Source: Chrysomallon squamiferum (taxonomy: Eukaryota > Mollusca > Gastropoda > Neomphalida > Peltospiridae). From it: a stretch of DNA of 64,000 nt. Of this stretch, positions 23,661-36,849 are shown piece by piece. Below the pieces are notes generated by a model, which saw only the letters and a list, made by a program, of their open reading frames with translations, had not been told where the DNA came from and ran no database searches. The position numbers and the translations under genes are program-made. Numbering within the stretch: the stretch's first letter is position 1; every line of letters starts with the position of its first letter. The stretch is taken from assembly GCA_012295275.1 (NCBI GenBank), contig CM022670.1, positions 13,698,083-13,762,082 of the forward strand. The letters run 5' to 3'.

Positions 23661-25280
23661 CTTTTACTCTCACAGTCTTTTTTACTGCTATAAATTAACA
23701 AATGTTAAGTTTCTTTAAATAAAACATTTTTATTTTCATTATTTTCTTACACTTTCTATAGTCTAAATACTTTATTCATTCTTGCAAGTGATTAATTTGA
23801 AATTTCATCCAACCTTTGCTAATAACAAAAACTGACAATAACATGGCATAGCCAAGTATGTTCTGAACTGATTATTAATCTTCATTGTTGTTCAAAAAGA
23901 AATAAAACAATTACAGAATTTCAATATATATATATATATATATTTAAATTTTTAAATTCAGTTTTTATTTTTCATTTGCTTCAACATAAATTGATAGACA
24001 TAAATTTTGGTTTCATTCTTGTCACATTCTTCCATTCATGAAGTTATTTCACTTGCTAAAATGTCATCTAAAGTTTTCCACAAAGGTGAAAGACACCAAG
24101 ACTAAATTTTACCCCATCATTTTTGTTACAAGATTTTGAAAGTATTGTGTTTATTTTGCAGGCTGTGAAAACAGCACTGTATCCTCATCAGAAACAAGCT
24201 TTGCACTGGATGATATCATGTGAAAATGATAACATCCTGCCACCATTTTGGGAAGAACAGAGTAATGGGACTTACTACAACACAGTGGATAAATCAACAG
24301 TCAAAAAAAGACCCAAAAGCATCAAAGGAGGTGGTTTAAAATATTATTTATTCCAGACTGTCTCTATCATCCTGAATTAAATTTAGACTATAGAAAAATT
24401 TTGAAGTTCTTTTTATTTATATACAAAACTTTTTTTTCAGTTTTCTTTTAAACAATAATAAAAAATTTAGATTAAGGCATACTTTTCTTTTAATAAACAG
24501 AAAATTGTATTTTAACCAGCCTTTGCTGATGATAAATACTGACGATTATGTCACAAGTCATCGACAAATCATGTAGTCTGCACTTTTGTTATTTAGCTTG
24601 AATTGATAACACATCTTACATGGGAAAAAGAAAATCTGAAAAATCAATAGACAAAAACATAAATAAATTAATTATAAAGGTAAAAGAAATAACAGTGTTT
24701 TACTCAGTTTTGTTATTATCAGACTCAGACAAAGTGCTGCATTTAGCAATCTGTTGAGAATTTTGTTTTAACATTTTTTTTATTTTATTAGAAACTCACA
24801 AGATGGAAATGTAAGATAGCAGACTCCAAGTATCAACAAGGACGTGTTGCATTATCATATTTAATTATTAGGAAACGTTGAACTCCCATCATAAATAAAT
24901 AAAAACATCAGCTTCATGGAAGTATATAAAATAGATTAACACTATATTTCTTTTTAAGAAGAAATGATGATAGTATTTAAAATGTACTTAATTTCTTAGT
25001 GCCCTGATATGTACACTTTAACAAGAAACAAAACAATCACTCTGAAGAACACAAAATATATGTACACTATTTAGTAGCACCATTACATAAACTGGTTACT
25101 TTAAATAAAGAGTGTGAAGTAAGAATATTGGATTCAATTGCAGGTCTTCTAGCTGATGACATGGGTTTGGGCAAGACACTGATGATGATTGCCTTGATTC
25201 TGACAAACCCTGCTGACAAGAAACCATTGGTGGAACCAAAGTCAAGCAGTCAAATGCTGCCAGTTCAAATAAAAAAAGAA
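23417..25280 (+). pseudogene. HLTF: Copy B exons 4-6: linker and Walker A
   Basis: Exon 4 (23417-23479) is identical in translation to copies A and C. Exon 5 (24162-24330) reads HWMISCEN, with Cys where A and C have Arg. Exon 6 (25144-25280) keeps ADDMGLGKT. The transposon-like insertion seen in the next intron of A and C is missing here. Confidence 0.8.
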
Positions 25281-27024
25281 GTAAGTACAGAAGATTATTC
25301 CACATTAACTTTGAACCCAATATTCACAACAGAGGGGAAAATAACAATAACATTTCCAAAAGAAATACTTGTTTTCTATACTGCTGAACAGAAAATACTG
25401 CTAGGAACTTCACAGAATTATTTTGCAGATAATTGGTTATAATGATAAAATTAAAGGTACGTCTAGGATTTTAATCATTATGTGATGTAAACTCGCTTTT
25501 CTGAGTTGAGAGAAGATTTAAAAAACATGACAAGTTAACAGAGTATTGTACACTGACCAGGGAAGGATCATATACTGATACTGGCTGATGATAAATAATT
25601 TGTTTTTAAATGATAAATCAAGGGATATTTTAATCTCTACCTAACCATACAAAAGTGATTAAATATTCACTGTTAATTTGTTATTAAGAAAAATGTAAAC
25701 CTCTGAAGTGATACAATATCTCTCCTTTTGTTAACCTTATATAAAATCAAACAGAAACAATGATGAGAATAAATAACTGCAGATTACCTTTACTAATAAT
25801 AAAGTATGATATTAATATAATAAACACATTAAGAATATTTTCACCTCACTTTTAAACATGTAACATTTTTATAAATCTTACACAGAAATAAAATCACCAC
25901 TAAAAGTAATTCATTCATTTTGTCTTTGTATCTTATTTGTAAAGAAAATATCATCAGTCTATTGGTAGCACTCTGCTGTTCTTCTGTCTGTGTTAAGATG
26001 ATATCATAAATCATTTTACAGTCAGTGTAAACATTATTTAAATTTATTTTCAATTTAATTTTCAGAATCTTTTGGATTTTGCTGAATATGTTGGTAACAT
26101 GAAAATGGTTAATAATTTATCAGATGTTGACCCACATCCCTCAACAAGCAAGACACATGAAGATTGTGAAGTAATTGTAATATCAGATTCTGATGAAGAA
26201 GATGGTGGGTAGAATTTAGCTTTTTATTTAAGCAAATGTAAAGTTAAAAATTAAATTTCAGTAATGTTATAATCAATTAATAATTATAATTTATTAATTG
26301 TAATATCAGATTCTGACCAAGAAGAAGGTGGGTAGAACTTACTTTTTATTTAAGCAATTGTAAAATTGAAAATTAACATTCAGTAATGTTATAATTAATT
26401 ACAAAGATAGGTTACCATGGAAATTAATCTAAAGCATACTGCTACATTTACATTAGCATTTAAATATAACATTTAGCTTGGTAAATAAAATAACTAGTTG
26501 TGTCAAAAACAGAATCAGAGTTTGTTTTTATTTTCAGTTCTCTGCATTTGGATGTGTCCAAAAGATATCATTTTTTAAATCTGAATTTACTTTTTTTTTT
26601 TTTTTTGAGAAAGATACTGATAAAAATGAACAAGATGATGTGCACAGAACTACCAAAACATTTTCATTGACAGCAAAGTAAATTTTTTTTTTTTTTACTT
26701 GCTTTACTATCTATCTGATTAGCTGATGGTACATTTGTAAATGTAAGCATTGTATAATCAAAATGCAAGCTTTGTGTAATCAAAATGCAAGCTTTGTATA
26801 ATTAAATAATTATATATTACACAATATATAATGCATTAATCCGTAGAACACATGAATCAGGTTTTAGCTTTATTTTAGCTTTTGTATTATCAGCTTGACT
26901 CAGGTCAGTTTCATGGTTACCAGGTTGCCTACTTGTCTGAGCTAGATGGAGAATCCTCTGGTTAAACAGCAAGCTAGTTGTCTGTTTAATTTTTTGGCCA
27001 TTTGTTTGTTAAGTATCTTTAATA

Positions 27025-29335
27025 TTCATCTCCTTAGTGGTTGTCTGGCTTTCTGCTTAGTGGTTGTCTGGCTTTCTGTGTAGCTGTTGTCTGGCTTTCT
27101 GCTTAGTTGTTGTCTGGCTTTCTGCTTAGTGGTTGTCTGCCTTTCTGCTTAGTTGTTGTCTGGCTTTCTGCTTAGTGGTTGTCTGCCTTTCTGCTTAGTT
27201 GTTGTCTGGTTATTTACTTAGTGCTTGTCTGGCTTTCTGCTTAGTTGTTGTCTGGTTATTTACTTAGTGCTTGTCTGGCTTTCTGCTTAGTGGTTGTCTG
27301 GCTTTCTGTTTAGTTGTTGTCTGGCTTTCTGCTTAGTTGTCTGGCTTTCTGCTTAGTGGTTGTCTGCCTTTCTGCTTAGTTGTTGTCTGGCTTTCTGCTT
27401 AGTGGTTGTCTGCCTTTCTGCTTAGTTATTGTCTGGTTATTTACTTAGTGCTTGTCTGGCTTTCTGCTTAGTTGTTGTCTGGTTATTTACTTAGTGCTTG
27501 TCTGGCTTTCTGCTTAGTGGTTGTCTGGCTTTCTGTTTAGTTGTTGTCTGGCTTTCTGCTTAGTTGTTGTCTGGCTTTCTGCTTAGTGGTTGTCTGCCTT
27601 TCTGCTTAGTTGTTGTCTGGCTTTCTGCTTAGTGGTTGTCTGCCTTTCTGCTTAGTTGTTGTCTGGTTATTTACTTAGTGCTTGTCTGGCTTTCTGCTTA
27701 GTTGTTGTCTGGTTATTTACTTAGTGCTTGTCTGGCTTTCTGCTTAGTGGTTGTCTGGCTTTCTGTTTAGTTGTTGTCTGGCTTTCTGCTTAGTGGTTGT
27801 CTGGCTTTCTGCTTTTGTTGTCTGGTTATTTACTTAGTGCTTGTCTGGCTTTCTGCTTAGTGGTTGTCTGGCTTTCTGTTTAGTTGTTGTCTGGCTTTCT
27901 GCTTAGTTGTTGTCTGGCTTTCTGCTTTAGTGGTTGTCTGCCTTTCTGCTTAGTTGTTGTCTGCCTTTCTGCTTAGTTGTTGTCTGGTTATTTACTTAGT
28001 GCTTGTCTGGCTTTCTGCTTAGTGGTTGTCTGGCTTTCTGTTTAGTTGTTGTCTGGCTTTCTGCTTAGTGGTTGTCTGGCTTTCTGCTTAGTTGTTGTCT
28101 GGTTATTTACTTAGTGCTTGTCTGGCTTTCTGCTTAGTGGTTGTCTGGCTTTCTGTTTAGTTGTTGTCTGGCTTTCTGCTTAGTGGTTGTCTGCCTTTCT
28201 GCTTAGTTGTTGTCTGGCTTTCTGCTTAGTGGTTGTCTGCCTTTCTGCTTAGTTGTTGTCTGGCTTTCTGCTTAGTGGTTGTCTGCCTTTCTGCTTAGTT
28301 GTTGTCTGGTTATTTACTTAGTGCTTGTCTGGCTTTCTGCTTAGTTGTTGTCTGGTTATTTACTTAGTGCTTGTCTGGCTTTCTGCTTAGTGGTTGTCTG
28401 GCTTTCTGTTTAGTTGTCTGGCTTTCTGCTTAGTGGTTGTCTGGCTTTCTGCTTAGTTGTTGTCTGGTTATTTACTTAGTGCTTGTCTGGCTTTCTGCTT
28501 AGTGGTTGTCTGGCTTTCTGTTTAGTTGTTGTCTGGCTTTCTGCTTAGTTGTTGTCTGGCTTTCTGTTTAGTGGTTGTCTGGCTTTCTGCTTAGTTGTTG
28601 TCTGGTTATTTACTTAGTGCTTGTCTGGCTTTCTGCTTAGTGGTTGTCTGGCTTTCTGTTTAGTTGTTGTCTGGCTTTCTGCTTAGTTGTTGTCTGGCTT
28701 TCTGCTTAGTGGTTGTCTGCCTTTCTGCTTAGTTGTTGTCTGCCTTTCTGCTTAGTTGTTGTCTGGTTATTTACTTAGTGCTTGTCTGGCTTTCTGCTTA
28801 GTGGTTGTCTGGCTTTCTGTTTAGTTGTTGTCTGGCTTTCTGCTTAGTGGTTGTCTGGCTTTCTGCTTAGTTGTTGTCTGGTTATTTACTTAGTGCTTGT
28901 CTGGCTTTCTGCTTAGTTGTTGTCTGGTTATTTACTTAGTGCTTGTCTGGCTTTCTGCTTAGTGGTTGTCTGGCTTTCTGTTTAGTTGTTGTCTGGCTTT
29001 CTGCTTAGTGGTTGTCTGCCTTTCTGCTTAGTTGTTGTCTGGCTTTCTGCTTAGTGGTTGTCTGCCTTTCTGCTTAGTTGTTGTCTGGCTTTCTGCTTAG
29101 TGGTTGTCTGCCTTTCTGCTTAGTTGTTGTCTGGTTATTTACTTAGTGCTTGTCTGGCTTTCTGCTTAGTTGTTGTCTGGTTATTTACTTAGTGCTTGTC
29201 TGGCTTTCTGCTTAGTGGTTGTCTGGCTTTCTGTTTAGTTGTTGTCTGGCTTTCTGCTTAGTGGTTGTCTGGCTTTCTGCTTAGTTGTTGTCTGGTTATT
29301 TACTTAGTGCTTGTCTGGCTTTCTGCCTACTGTTT
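27025..29335. repeat. Large minisatellite in copy B intron 8 (about 2.3 kb)
   Basis: About one hundred tandem copies of a 22-25 base unit around GGCTTTCTGCTTAGT and TTGTCTGG, with variants CTGCC, CTGTTTAG and GGTTATTTACTTAGTGC arranged in repeating blocks of several units, so there is higher-order structure. Copy C has only about six units at 50650-50790, and copy A only a few diverged seed units near 6895-6990. Confidence 0.95.
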
Positions 29336-30251
29336 GGCTGGTTTTTATGGTTGCATCACTGGCTTGAGTCTACATCTTCAGTTGATGTTAATATATATTT
29401 CAATTAGTTGAAATTACTATGATAAATAGTTTATTAACATTGATACAGAAATTTAGCAGTCTTTTAACATAATAATTTGATGTCGCAGATCAAACAGAAA
29501 ACATAGGTTGTCCAGAATCACAGACTCGGATGATACAGATGATGATACAGATGATGATATGGTTTTTATGGTTGCATCACTGGCTTGAGTCTACATCTTC
29601 AGTTGATATTAATATATATTTCAATTGGTTGAAATTACTATGATAAATGTTTTATTAACATTGGTATGGAAATTTAGCAGTATTTTAACATAATAAGTTG
29701 ATGTTGCAGATCAAACAGAAAACATAGGTTGTCCAGAATCACTCAGACTCAGATGATACAGATGATGATACAGATGATGATATGGTTTTTATGGTTGCAT
29801 CACTGGCTTGAGTCTACATCTTCAGTTGATATTAATATATATTTCAATTGGTTGAAATTACTATGATAAATGTTTTATTAACATTGGTATGGAAATTTAG
29901 CAGTATTTTAACATAATAAGTTGATGTTGCAGATCAAACAGAAAACATAGGTTGTCCAGAATCACGGACTCAGATGATACAGATGATGATACAGATGATG
30001 ATATGGTTTTTATGGTTGCATCACTGGCTTGAGTCTACATCTTCAGTTGATATTAATATATATTTCAATTGGTTGAAATTACTATGATAAATGTTTTATT
30101 AACATTGGTATGGAAATTTAGCAGTATTTTAACATAATAAGTTGATGTTGCAGATCAAACAGAAAACATAGGTTGTCCAGAATCACGGACTCGGATGATA
30201 CAGATGATGATACAGATGATGATACAGATGATGATACTTCTAGAAAGAAAC
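29336..30251 (+). repeat. Four tandem copies of exon 9 with its upstream intron, copy B
   Basis: A unit of 221-223 bases, consisting of the intron (from TGGTTTTTATGGTTGCATCA) plus exon 9 up to its Asp/Thr repeats, is repeated. Acceptors precede 29489, 29710, 29933 and 30154. In the first three units the exon runs straight into the next intron copy with no GT donor. Only the fourth ends in the normal AAAC|GTGAGT. Confidence 0.93.
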
Positions 30252-31419
30252 GTGAGTGACAGCTCTGATAATACTGTGAATACTTAGTATACCTGTATGT
30301 AACAGATGTAGCAGATGTTGAAAAAAATAACTTTTGTTTATGGATGATAGAAAATGAATAGAAATAAAATATGGATTCAAGTTCTTTTTTTACAACTGAA
30401 CTCTGGCAATTTCAGTATAAAAAGATGAAAACATGTTATGTTTTATGTGAAGACATAGATGATATATAACACACACACACACACACACACACTCGAAGTC
30501 CCATACATATATACACAAAAACATATTAATCAGATATATATATATACACATATATGTACATATATACACACATACATACACACATCTTTTAAGTTAGGAT
30601 AATTCTAGAAAATATTATTTAAAACAAAAATGATTATGTTGTTTTTTTGTTTAGCTGTGAATTTAACAATGAAAGATATTAAGTCTATTAATTCCACTAA
30701 ATTAAATATATTCTTCTTCTTCTTCTTCTTTTTTATTATTATTATTATTGTTGTTGTTATAATTATCATTATTATTATTGTTATAGTTATTATTATTATT
30801 GTTGTTGTTGTTAATAGTGGTAATAGTAGTATTAGTGTTTTTATTTTTATTTTTAAATTTATTATTTTAATAGATCATTTTCAAAACTCCTCTGCCAGAG
30901 GCAAAGGTAAAAAGAAAAGAGTCTGGAGAAATCTATTTCCAGAAAAATCAGAAGTAAGATTTTAAAATTTAACCGAGATTAGCATAAGTATAAGAATGGC
31001 TGAACAAATAATGTGAAAAATATTCTATTATTTAAAGCAGACAGTTTTTAATAACATTTTCACACTTATCTGTGCTGATGTGGCAGTGGAGTGCTCAGAT
31101 AAAATAAGAGGAAACCAGCAAGGAATCGTTTGCTTGCACATTATATTACGTGCCAAAGCCTTTTAAGATTCAACTAGTTAGCATTTAATTTTAATAAATG
31201 ACAGAAGTGTGTTTTGATGTTAAATTGTTGATGTCTAATGTATTTCAGAGCAAGAGATATAGTGAAGATTCTGATGATCTCCCTTCTGCTAGCAATTCAC
31301 CAATCTCAAACCAAATATGTGACAGTGACAGCTGCAGTAAGTAAATGACAAAGACAAAACATAAATTAAAAATAAGCATTAAGAAGAAACTCACATAAAT
31401 GCACACATGCACATACACA

Positions 31420-31461
<42 letters not shown>

Positions 31462-31919
31462 ATATTTAGATCACTAGATATGAAATGGGAAAGGAAATCA
31501 ACACACACACACACACACACACACAGAGGCAAACATGCACACAGAAATGCATCTTAATATATTTAGGTGATGATTATATTCCCTATATAATTCCAGTCAA
31601 AAATGATGATTTACCATTACTGGAATCTGTGAAAGATTGTGATGAACTTCTGTCAAATGAAGAAGATGCAGTGACATGTAGTGAAGGTAGGTAGTAACTG
31701 GACATTAGATATTTATTTTCCTTTTAATTTCTCTTTGAATATTTCCTCTAACCCTGATAAAATAACAATACAGTATTACATTCTTTAGAATTTACACAGT
31801 AGTTAATCAGTAGAATGTTTTTAAATTATTAAGACTTAAAAAATAATAGTTTTCATCAAGTTTTTAGGTTTTTAAACTGAAAAATAAATGTTAAATCTAT
31901 TAATCCCACTAAATTGAAT

Positions 31920-31920
31920 A

Positions 31921-31967
<47 letters not shown>

Positions 31968-32012
31968 GAAAGTAAAATGAAGAAGATGCAGTGACATGTA
32001 ATGAAGGTAGTT
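31920..32012 (+). repeat. Copy B: (ATT)n and a scrap of the exon 12 end
   Basis: An (ATT)n tract (about 31921-31968) is followed by a 30-base copy of the end of exon 12 (AATGAAGAAGATGCAGTGAC) with a donor-like GTAGTTAG. Its partner is the true exon end at 31660-31690. It is a trace of the same local duplication that in copy C created a second exon 12. Confidence 0.7.
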
Positions 32013-32489
32013 AGTAACTTGACATTAGATATTTATTTTTGTTTTAATTTCTGTTTGAATATTTCCTCTAGCACTCATAACAATACAATACAATACAATA
32101 GATATAGACAGATAAATAGATAAATAGATATACAGATACATACATACATACATATATACATACATAGATAGATTGATAGATATATTCTTTAAAATGTACA
32201 TATTAATTAATGAATAGAATTACTTATTTATTTATGTATTTACTAATTTATTTAATGAAATTGTTAATTTATATATTTTTATTTCATTGGCTCTTTTCTT
32301 ACCTTTCTTACTACTACTACTAAAACTACTATTACTACTGTTGCTACTAAAACTATTAATAATATTATTAATGTTGTTATTAATTACTTAATTTATTTTT
32401 ATAATAAATAACTTTCTTCTTCATTACTAATTTTTATGGATTTCAGTTTTATTTTTTATTATTGTATGTTTTATTCAATTGGAATGTAG

Positions 32490-34976
32490 TAGAAGATGAA
32501 TTTGATTCTTTGAGAGCAAATGCAACTCTTATAATTTGTCCACTTTCTGTGATGGATATCTGGAAGGTGATGTATTTCCTCCTTTAATTTAGTTTCACTT
32601 TACATATAAGCATTTCTCTAGTCAAAGATGTGATTTGAATACAGCACTTTGAATCTAGGATTATAATTCAACAAGGAAATTATAAAAAACCAAGGATCAA
32701 GACAATAAAACATTTCAATCTAGCACTTGAAAATAATAATATGCAGTTACAAATGTTTAACTTTTTTTTTCATTGTTTTTTTTTTTTTTTTTATCTGGAA
32801 TAGTTTACTGTAATTATTATTCATGTTTCCTTTACAATAAATTTCAATACAGCCTGTTGTGCTTACTTTGTATACCTAATATATATATTTGTGTCAAGAT
32901 TAGATCATATGTCACAGTCCTGACATAATAAATATCATACAATGTTTACTTTGTAATGTATCTTTCATATATTTATATATATATATTTTTTTTTATAGTT
33001 GTAATAAATGTCTGGGAAGATTAAGATCATTTTGGTTTGATCGTCAATAAAGTCATGTTAAATTTTGACACAAGTTGGAAAACCCTGCTTTGATAGTTTA
33101 GAAATTTGTTCTTTTAACAGATGCAGATAGAGGAACATGTTCATCCTCATGTCTATCTTAATGTTTACACATACCATGGACCAAAGCGTTTGAGTGAAAT
33201 TCTTGCAAACCAAGATATAGTTATTACAACATATGATATGGTGGCATTTGATTTCAAGAGAAGAAGTGTATGGGATTTTTTTTTTTTTTTTGTCAAATCT
33301 CTGATAATATTATTTATATTTCTTTATTTCTTTTTTTATTTCTTTTTTGTATTTTTGTATTATTTTTTTTATTTCTTTGTTTCTTTGCCTATTATTTTAT
33401 TTATTGAAAATAACATGTTCAAAATATACAAGCACCAGTTTTGCATATTTAAAGTTTTATTTTATGTTATTTACTTATCTATTTAAGATATTAAACTATA
33501 TGTAATCCTTGCTTTCCCATGTCAGACATATATCTTACTACATGTACATCCCTAAACTCCAAACATACAGTATTTACATATAAAACTAAACATGACACAT
33601 ACCAAACTTAAAAACTGGGGTTGGTCTCATACATCATAGCAGCAGCTGCAAAGAAGCCCAAATGGCAATGTCCATGAAAGTGTGAGATGGCAATAGTTCA
33701 GTGTCACAAAGTTGTATCAGGAGAGATTGTCTGCAGTTACTTTTGCATTACTAATAAGCAATGGATGTCTTTGGATATAGTGCAGTGAGTCAGTACAGAA
33801 AAATTGAAACTGGCATCAGTCATGTCTGAAACACCAGAGCTGCAGTCTATCAAACACACACACGCACAACCACACAAATGAGCTGCAGTCTGTCATATAC
33901 AAATGAGCTGCAGTCTATCATATGCATATACAAATGAGCTGCAGTCTATCATATACATATACAAATGAGCTGCAGTCTATCATATACATATACAAATGAA
34001 CTGCAGTTTCTCTCTCTCTCTCTCTCAAACATACACACACGCACAGAAAAAAGTATGATCCTAATCAATAAAATGTTTTTGTTTTTATAGCAGAAAACTC
34101 ATACAATACTAGATGTCCCTTGGCTGCGTGTGATCCTTGATGAAGGTCACTTGATTAGAAATTCCTCCACTAAAGGGCAAAGGCAGTTAAAGAGCTGAAA
34201 GCAGAGAGAAAATGGATTCTGACAGGTACCAGCAACAGATTCTTTGATATATTGTGCATTGAACAATTGACATTTTAGTTTTAAATATATATTGCAATTA
34301 TATAAACATAACTAGAACTGTTTAGTATTCACTGATAATAACATTTTGCTTCAGAAAACATCAGTATTTTTCACTATTCCAGCAGCTTTTTAGAATTTTG
34401 TGACTCAAAATCATTTGAGTGTTGTCTGATTTTTATATTTTTTATATTCTTGCTGTTGGCATGTGTATTTTCAATTAACATTATTTAAAAAACACAACTG
34501 TATACACAAGAGTTCATAAAATAGGAGTTAGTAAATTGGAGCCAGATTTTTTTTATGTATATAAACAAAAAATGGGGTTAGGACTCAGGACCTGTTTGAA
34601 GGTACAGTGTGTTCTAGATGACACTGAGACATGACAAATAAATGAATATCAAATAAATAGACAGTGGCACTGAAAACACTTCAAATTTGATAGTTATTAT
34701 ATGTCCAACATAATCATAACAATGATGAATATGAACACAGATGCACACATATACGCAAACACCCACATACATAAACACAACCATACACTTACAAGTAAAT
34801 AATATACATACAGATATAATTGTTTATTTTTTCTATCCAGGCACACCCATTCAGAACTCCATTTATGACTTGGAATCTCTTCTGAGTTTTCTAAACATTC
34901 CACTGTTGATAGATTCAGTACTGTGGAGAGATGTTATAGCGATACCAATTGAAAGGGGTTGCACATCTGCACTTGA
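32490..34976 (+). pseudogene. HLTF: Copy B exons 13-16: SNF2 motifs, frameshift in exon 15
   Basis: Exon 13 (32490-32566) encodes ATLIICPLSV and exon 14 (33121-33267) DIVITTYDMV. Exon 15 (34091-34225) is 135 bases where A and C have 136. The base is missing near 34172 (CACTAAAGGGC against CACTAATAGGGC), and TGA follows at 34196-34198. Exon 16 (34841-34976) has TPIQNSIYDL and is intact in its own frame. Confidence 0.85.
33875..34010. repeat. 31-base tandem repeat in copy B intron 14
   Basis: Five units starting at 33875, 33900, 33931, 33962 and 33993, each containing CAAATGAGCTGCAGTCTATC (last unit CAAATGAACTGCAG). Copy A has a single CAAATGAACTGCAG before its (CT)n tract, so the expansion is specific to copy B. 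Confidence 0.88.
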
Positions 34977-35442
34977 GTAAGTGGCCATCCAGTACAATAA
35001 CTATTCCAGTGAAACAGGAAGGGATGTCTGATTAAATGACAGTTTATTTTTTATCTTTTTATTAAAGTTTTATGACTGAAGACAACACAAATAAAGTAAG
35101 AGGAATTCTGCCTCTTCAGAATATTTCATCATTTAAATATTGAACCATGTAAATATTGTGGAATTTTATTCCTGGTACTTGTAATTTACTGAAATATCAA
35201 ATATTTTATTAAAATATTTCTAATATCTGTCTGTTATATTTTCAGTATCAAAATTTATGTTTCAAATTTAAATTTAAATTTTTTTTTTTTTATTTTTTTT
35301 TTTTATCAATATTTATTTTGCAAATACTATTATTGTTATTTTATTTTATTTTTATAGATGCATACATATATATGCTTTATTTTGAAGTGTTGTATTATTT
35401 TTAAAGTTATGATGAAATTGTTTGTCTGTCTGTCCTCTATAG

Positions 35443-36436
35443 ACATGTACAACACTTACTGGCCAACATAGCAATGAGAAGAACAAAAAATCAGAAGGTG
35501 GATGGCAAACCACTGGTTCAGCTTCCTAACAAGACAGAAATCACAGAAAGAATAAAGTTCTCAGAAGAGGAGAGAAATATCTACAATCGCATATTCACAG
35601 AAGGAAGAGAGATGATCAGACAGTTTAGTAATGTCTAATATAAAACAAAAGATAATATAAGTTTTGAATATTACTTGAAATAATTATCAGTATATGTGAA
35701 AAATAAATTAATAAATAAATGAATGACCATCAAAAGAAACTTTATTATTATTATTATTATTATTATTAACACTGGGTTCCAAATATTGTGGTTTATTATA
35801 AAGAAAGACTGAACCAAAAAAACATAAACCAGTAATATATTGTAATATCTGTTGTAACATGATAAAATAAACCAGTAATATATTGTAATATCAGTAATAT
35901 GTTGTAACATGATAAAATAAACCAGTAATATCTTCTTCATCAGGCAAATGAGATTTTAGTTCTAAATGTTTATTTCTTTGTCTTTTACATTTAGCATTTA
36001 ACTCGTTTTAAATTACACTGATTAAATACCTATTTAAACGTTATTTCTAATGAACCTTAGAAATAATTAACAGAATAAATGTTTACTCATTTTTAAATTT
36101 TATTCACTTTTAAACTTGTAGAATAATAAAAAATAAAAAATAAATTATTTATTTGATGTCTATGATCGTAGTTATCTTATTAGTGTAGTGCATGAATTAT
36201 TTTCTCTTATATTAAAAATACATATTTTTATCTTCATGCTTTTTTCTTTTTTTTTTAAAGCCATTTTGAAGACAATACATATTTTTATCTTCATGCTTTT
36301 TTTTTTTTTTTTTTAAGCCATTTTGAAGACAATACTGTGCTGTCTAGTTATACTGACATTTTTTATGTCCTACTACGCCTTCGTCAGATGTGCTGTCATA
36401 TTTGGCTGAATGATCAACTGAAACATTTAACACAAG
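35443..36436 (+). pseudogene. HLTF: Copy B exons 17-18, donor of exon 17 lost
   Basis: Exon 17 (35443-35634) has the correct 192 bases, but the phase-2 donor GTAATA of copies A and C reads CTAATA here. The remaining GTCTAA would leave phase 0 and put exon 18 out of frame. The exon 18 acceptor region is duplicated: AAGCCATTTTGAAGACAATA occurs near 36258 and again at 36316, about 58 bases apart. Only the second leads into the full exon (36318-36436). Confidence 0.75.
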
Positions 36437-36849
36437 GTACAAAAGATGCAATGCCGACACATTTAAAAAAGTGGTTATTTGTTATTGGTAATTCCTTTTT
36501 AAATACTCAACTAAAACATTTAACACAAGGTAAAAATGTAGACTACCAAGAGCTGCATGGCTGACATATTTCAATTATTTTTATTTGTTATTGGTCATTT
36601 TTACATTTTTAATACTCTGCAAGAATTGCTCACTCTAAAAATGTCTGTATGCCTAAATTATTAATGCCATTATATGTATCTGTGCCTGTTTGTTTCAGTG
36701 TATCTTTATATATGTATATCTGTGTGTCTGTGTGTGTATGCATGTGTGTCGTATGTATTTTCATGTGAACCTCTGTCTGTCTGTTCATCCATTCTTCAGT
36801 CCATGTACTTGTAGGCCTGTAATGTATGTGTATGTTATATAATAAGCAG

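Larger units (their letters stand above)
26066..31686 (+). pseudogene. HLTF: Copy B exons 7-12: acidic linker
   Basis: Exon 7 (26066-26204) keeps the VIVISDSDEED SUMO-type motif (26171-26203). Exon 8 (26614-26677) has lost the usual acceptor and depends on GAGAAAG within a T tract. Exon 9 is present four times; only the last (30154-30251) keeps its donor. Exon 10 (30874-30953) has the basic patch GKGKKKR. Exon 11 (31249-31336) is 9 bases shorter than in A and C. Exon 12 (31567-31686) has only one degenerate acidic unit. Confidence 0.72.

Noticed and set aside
27025-29335. CRISPR-like array
   Set aside because: Units are contiguous 22-25 base tandem repeats without unique spacers, in an animal intron. 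It is a minisatellite.
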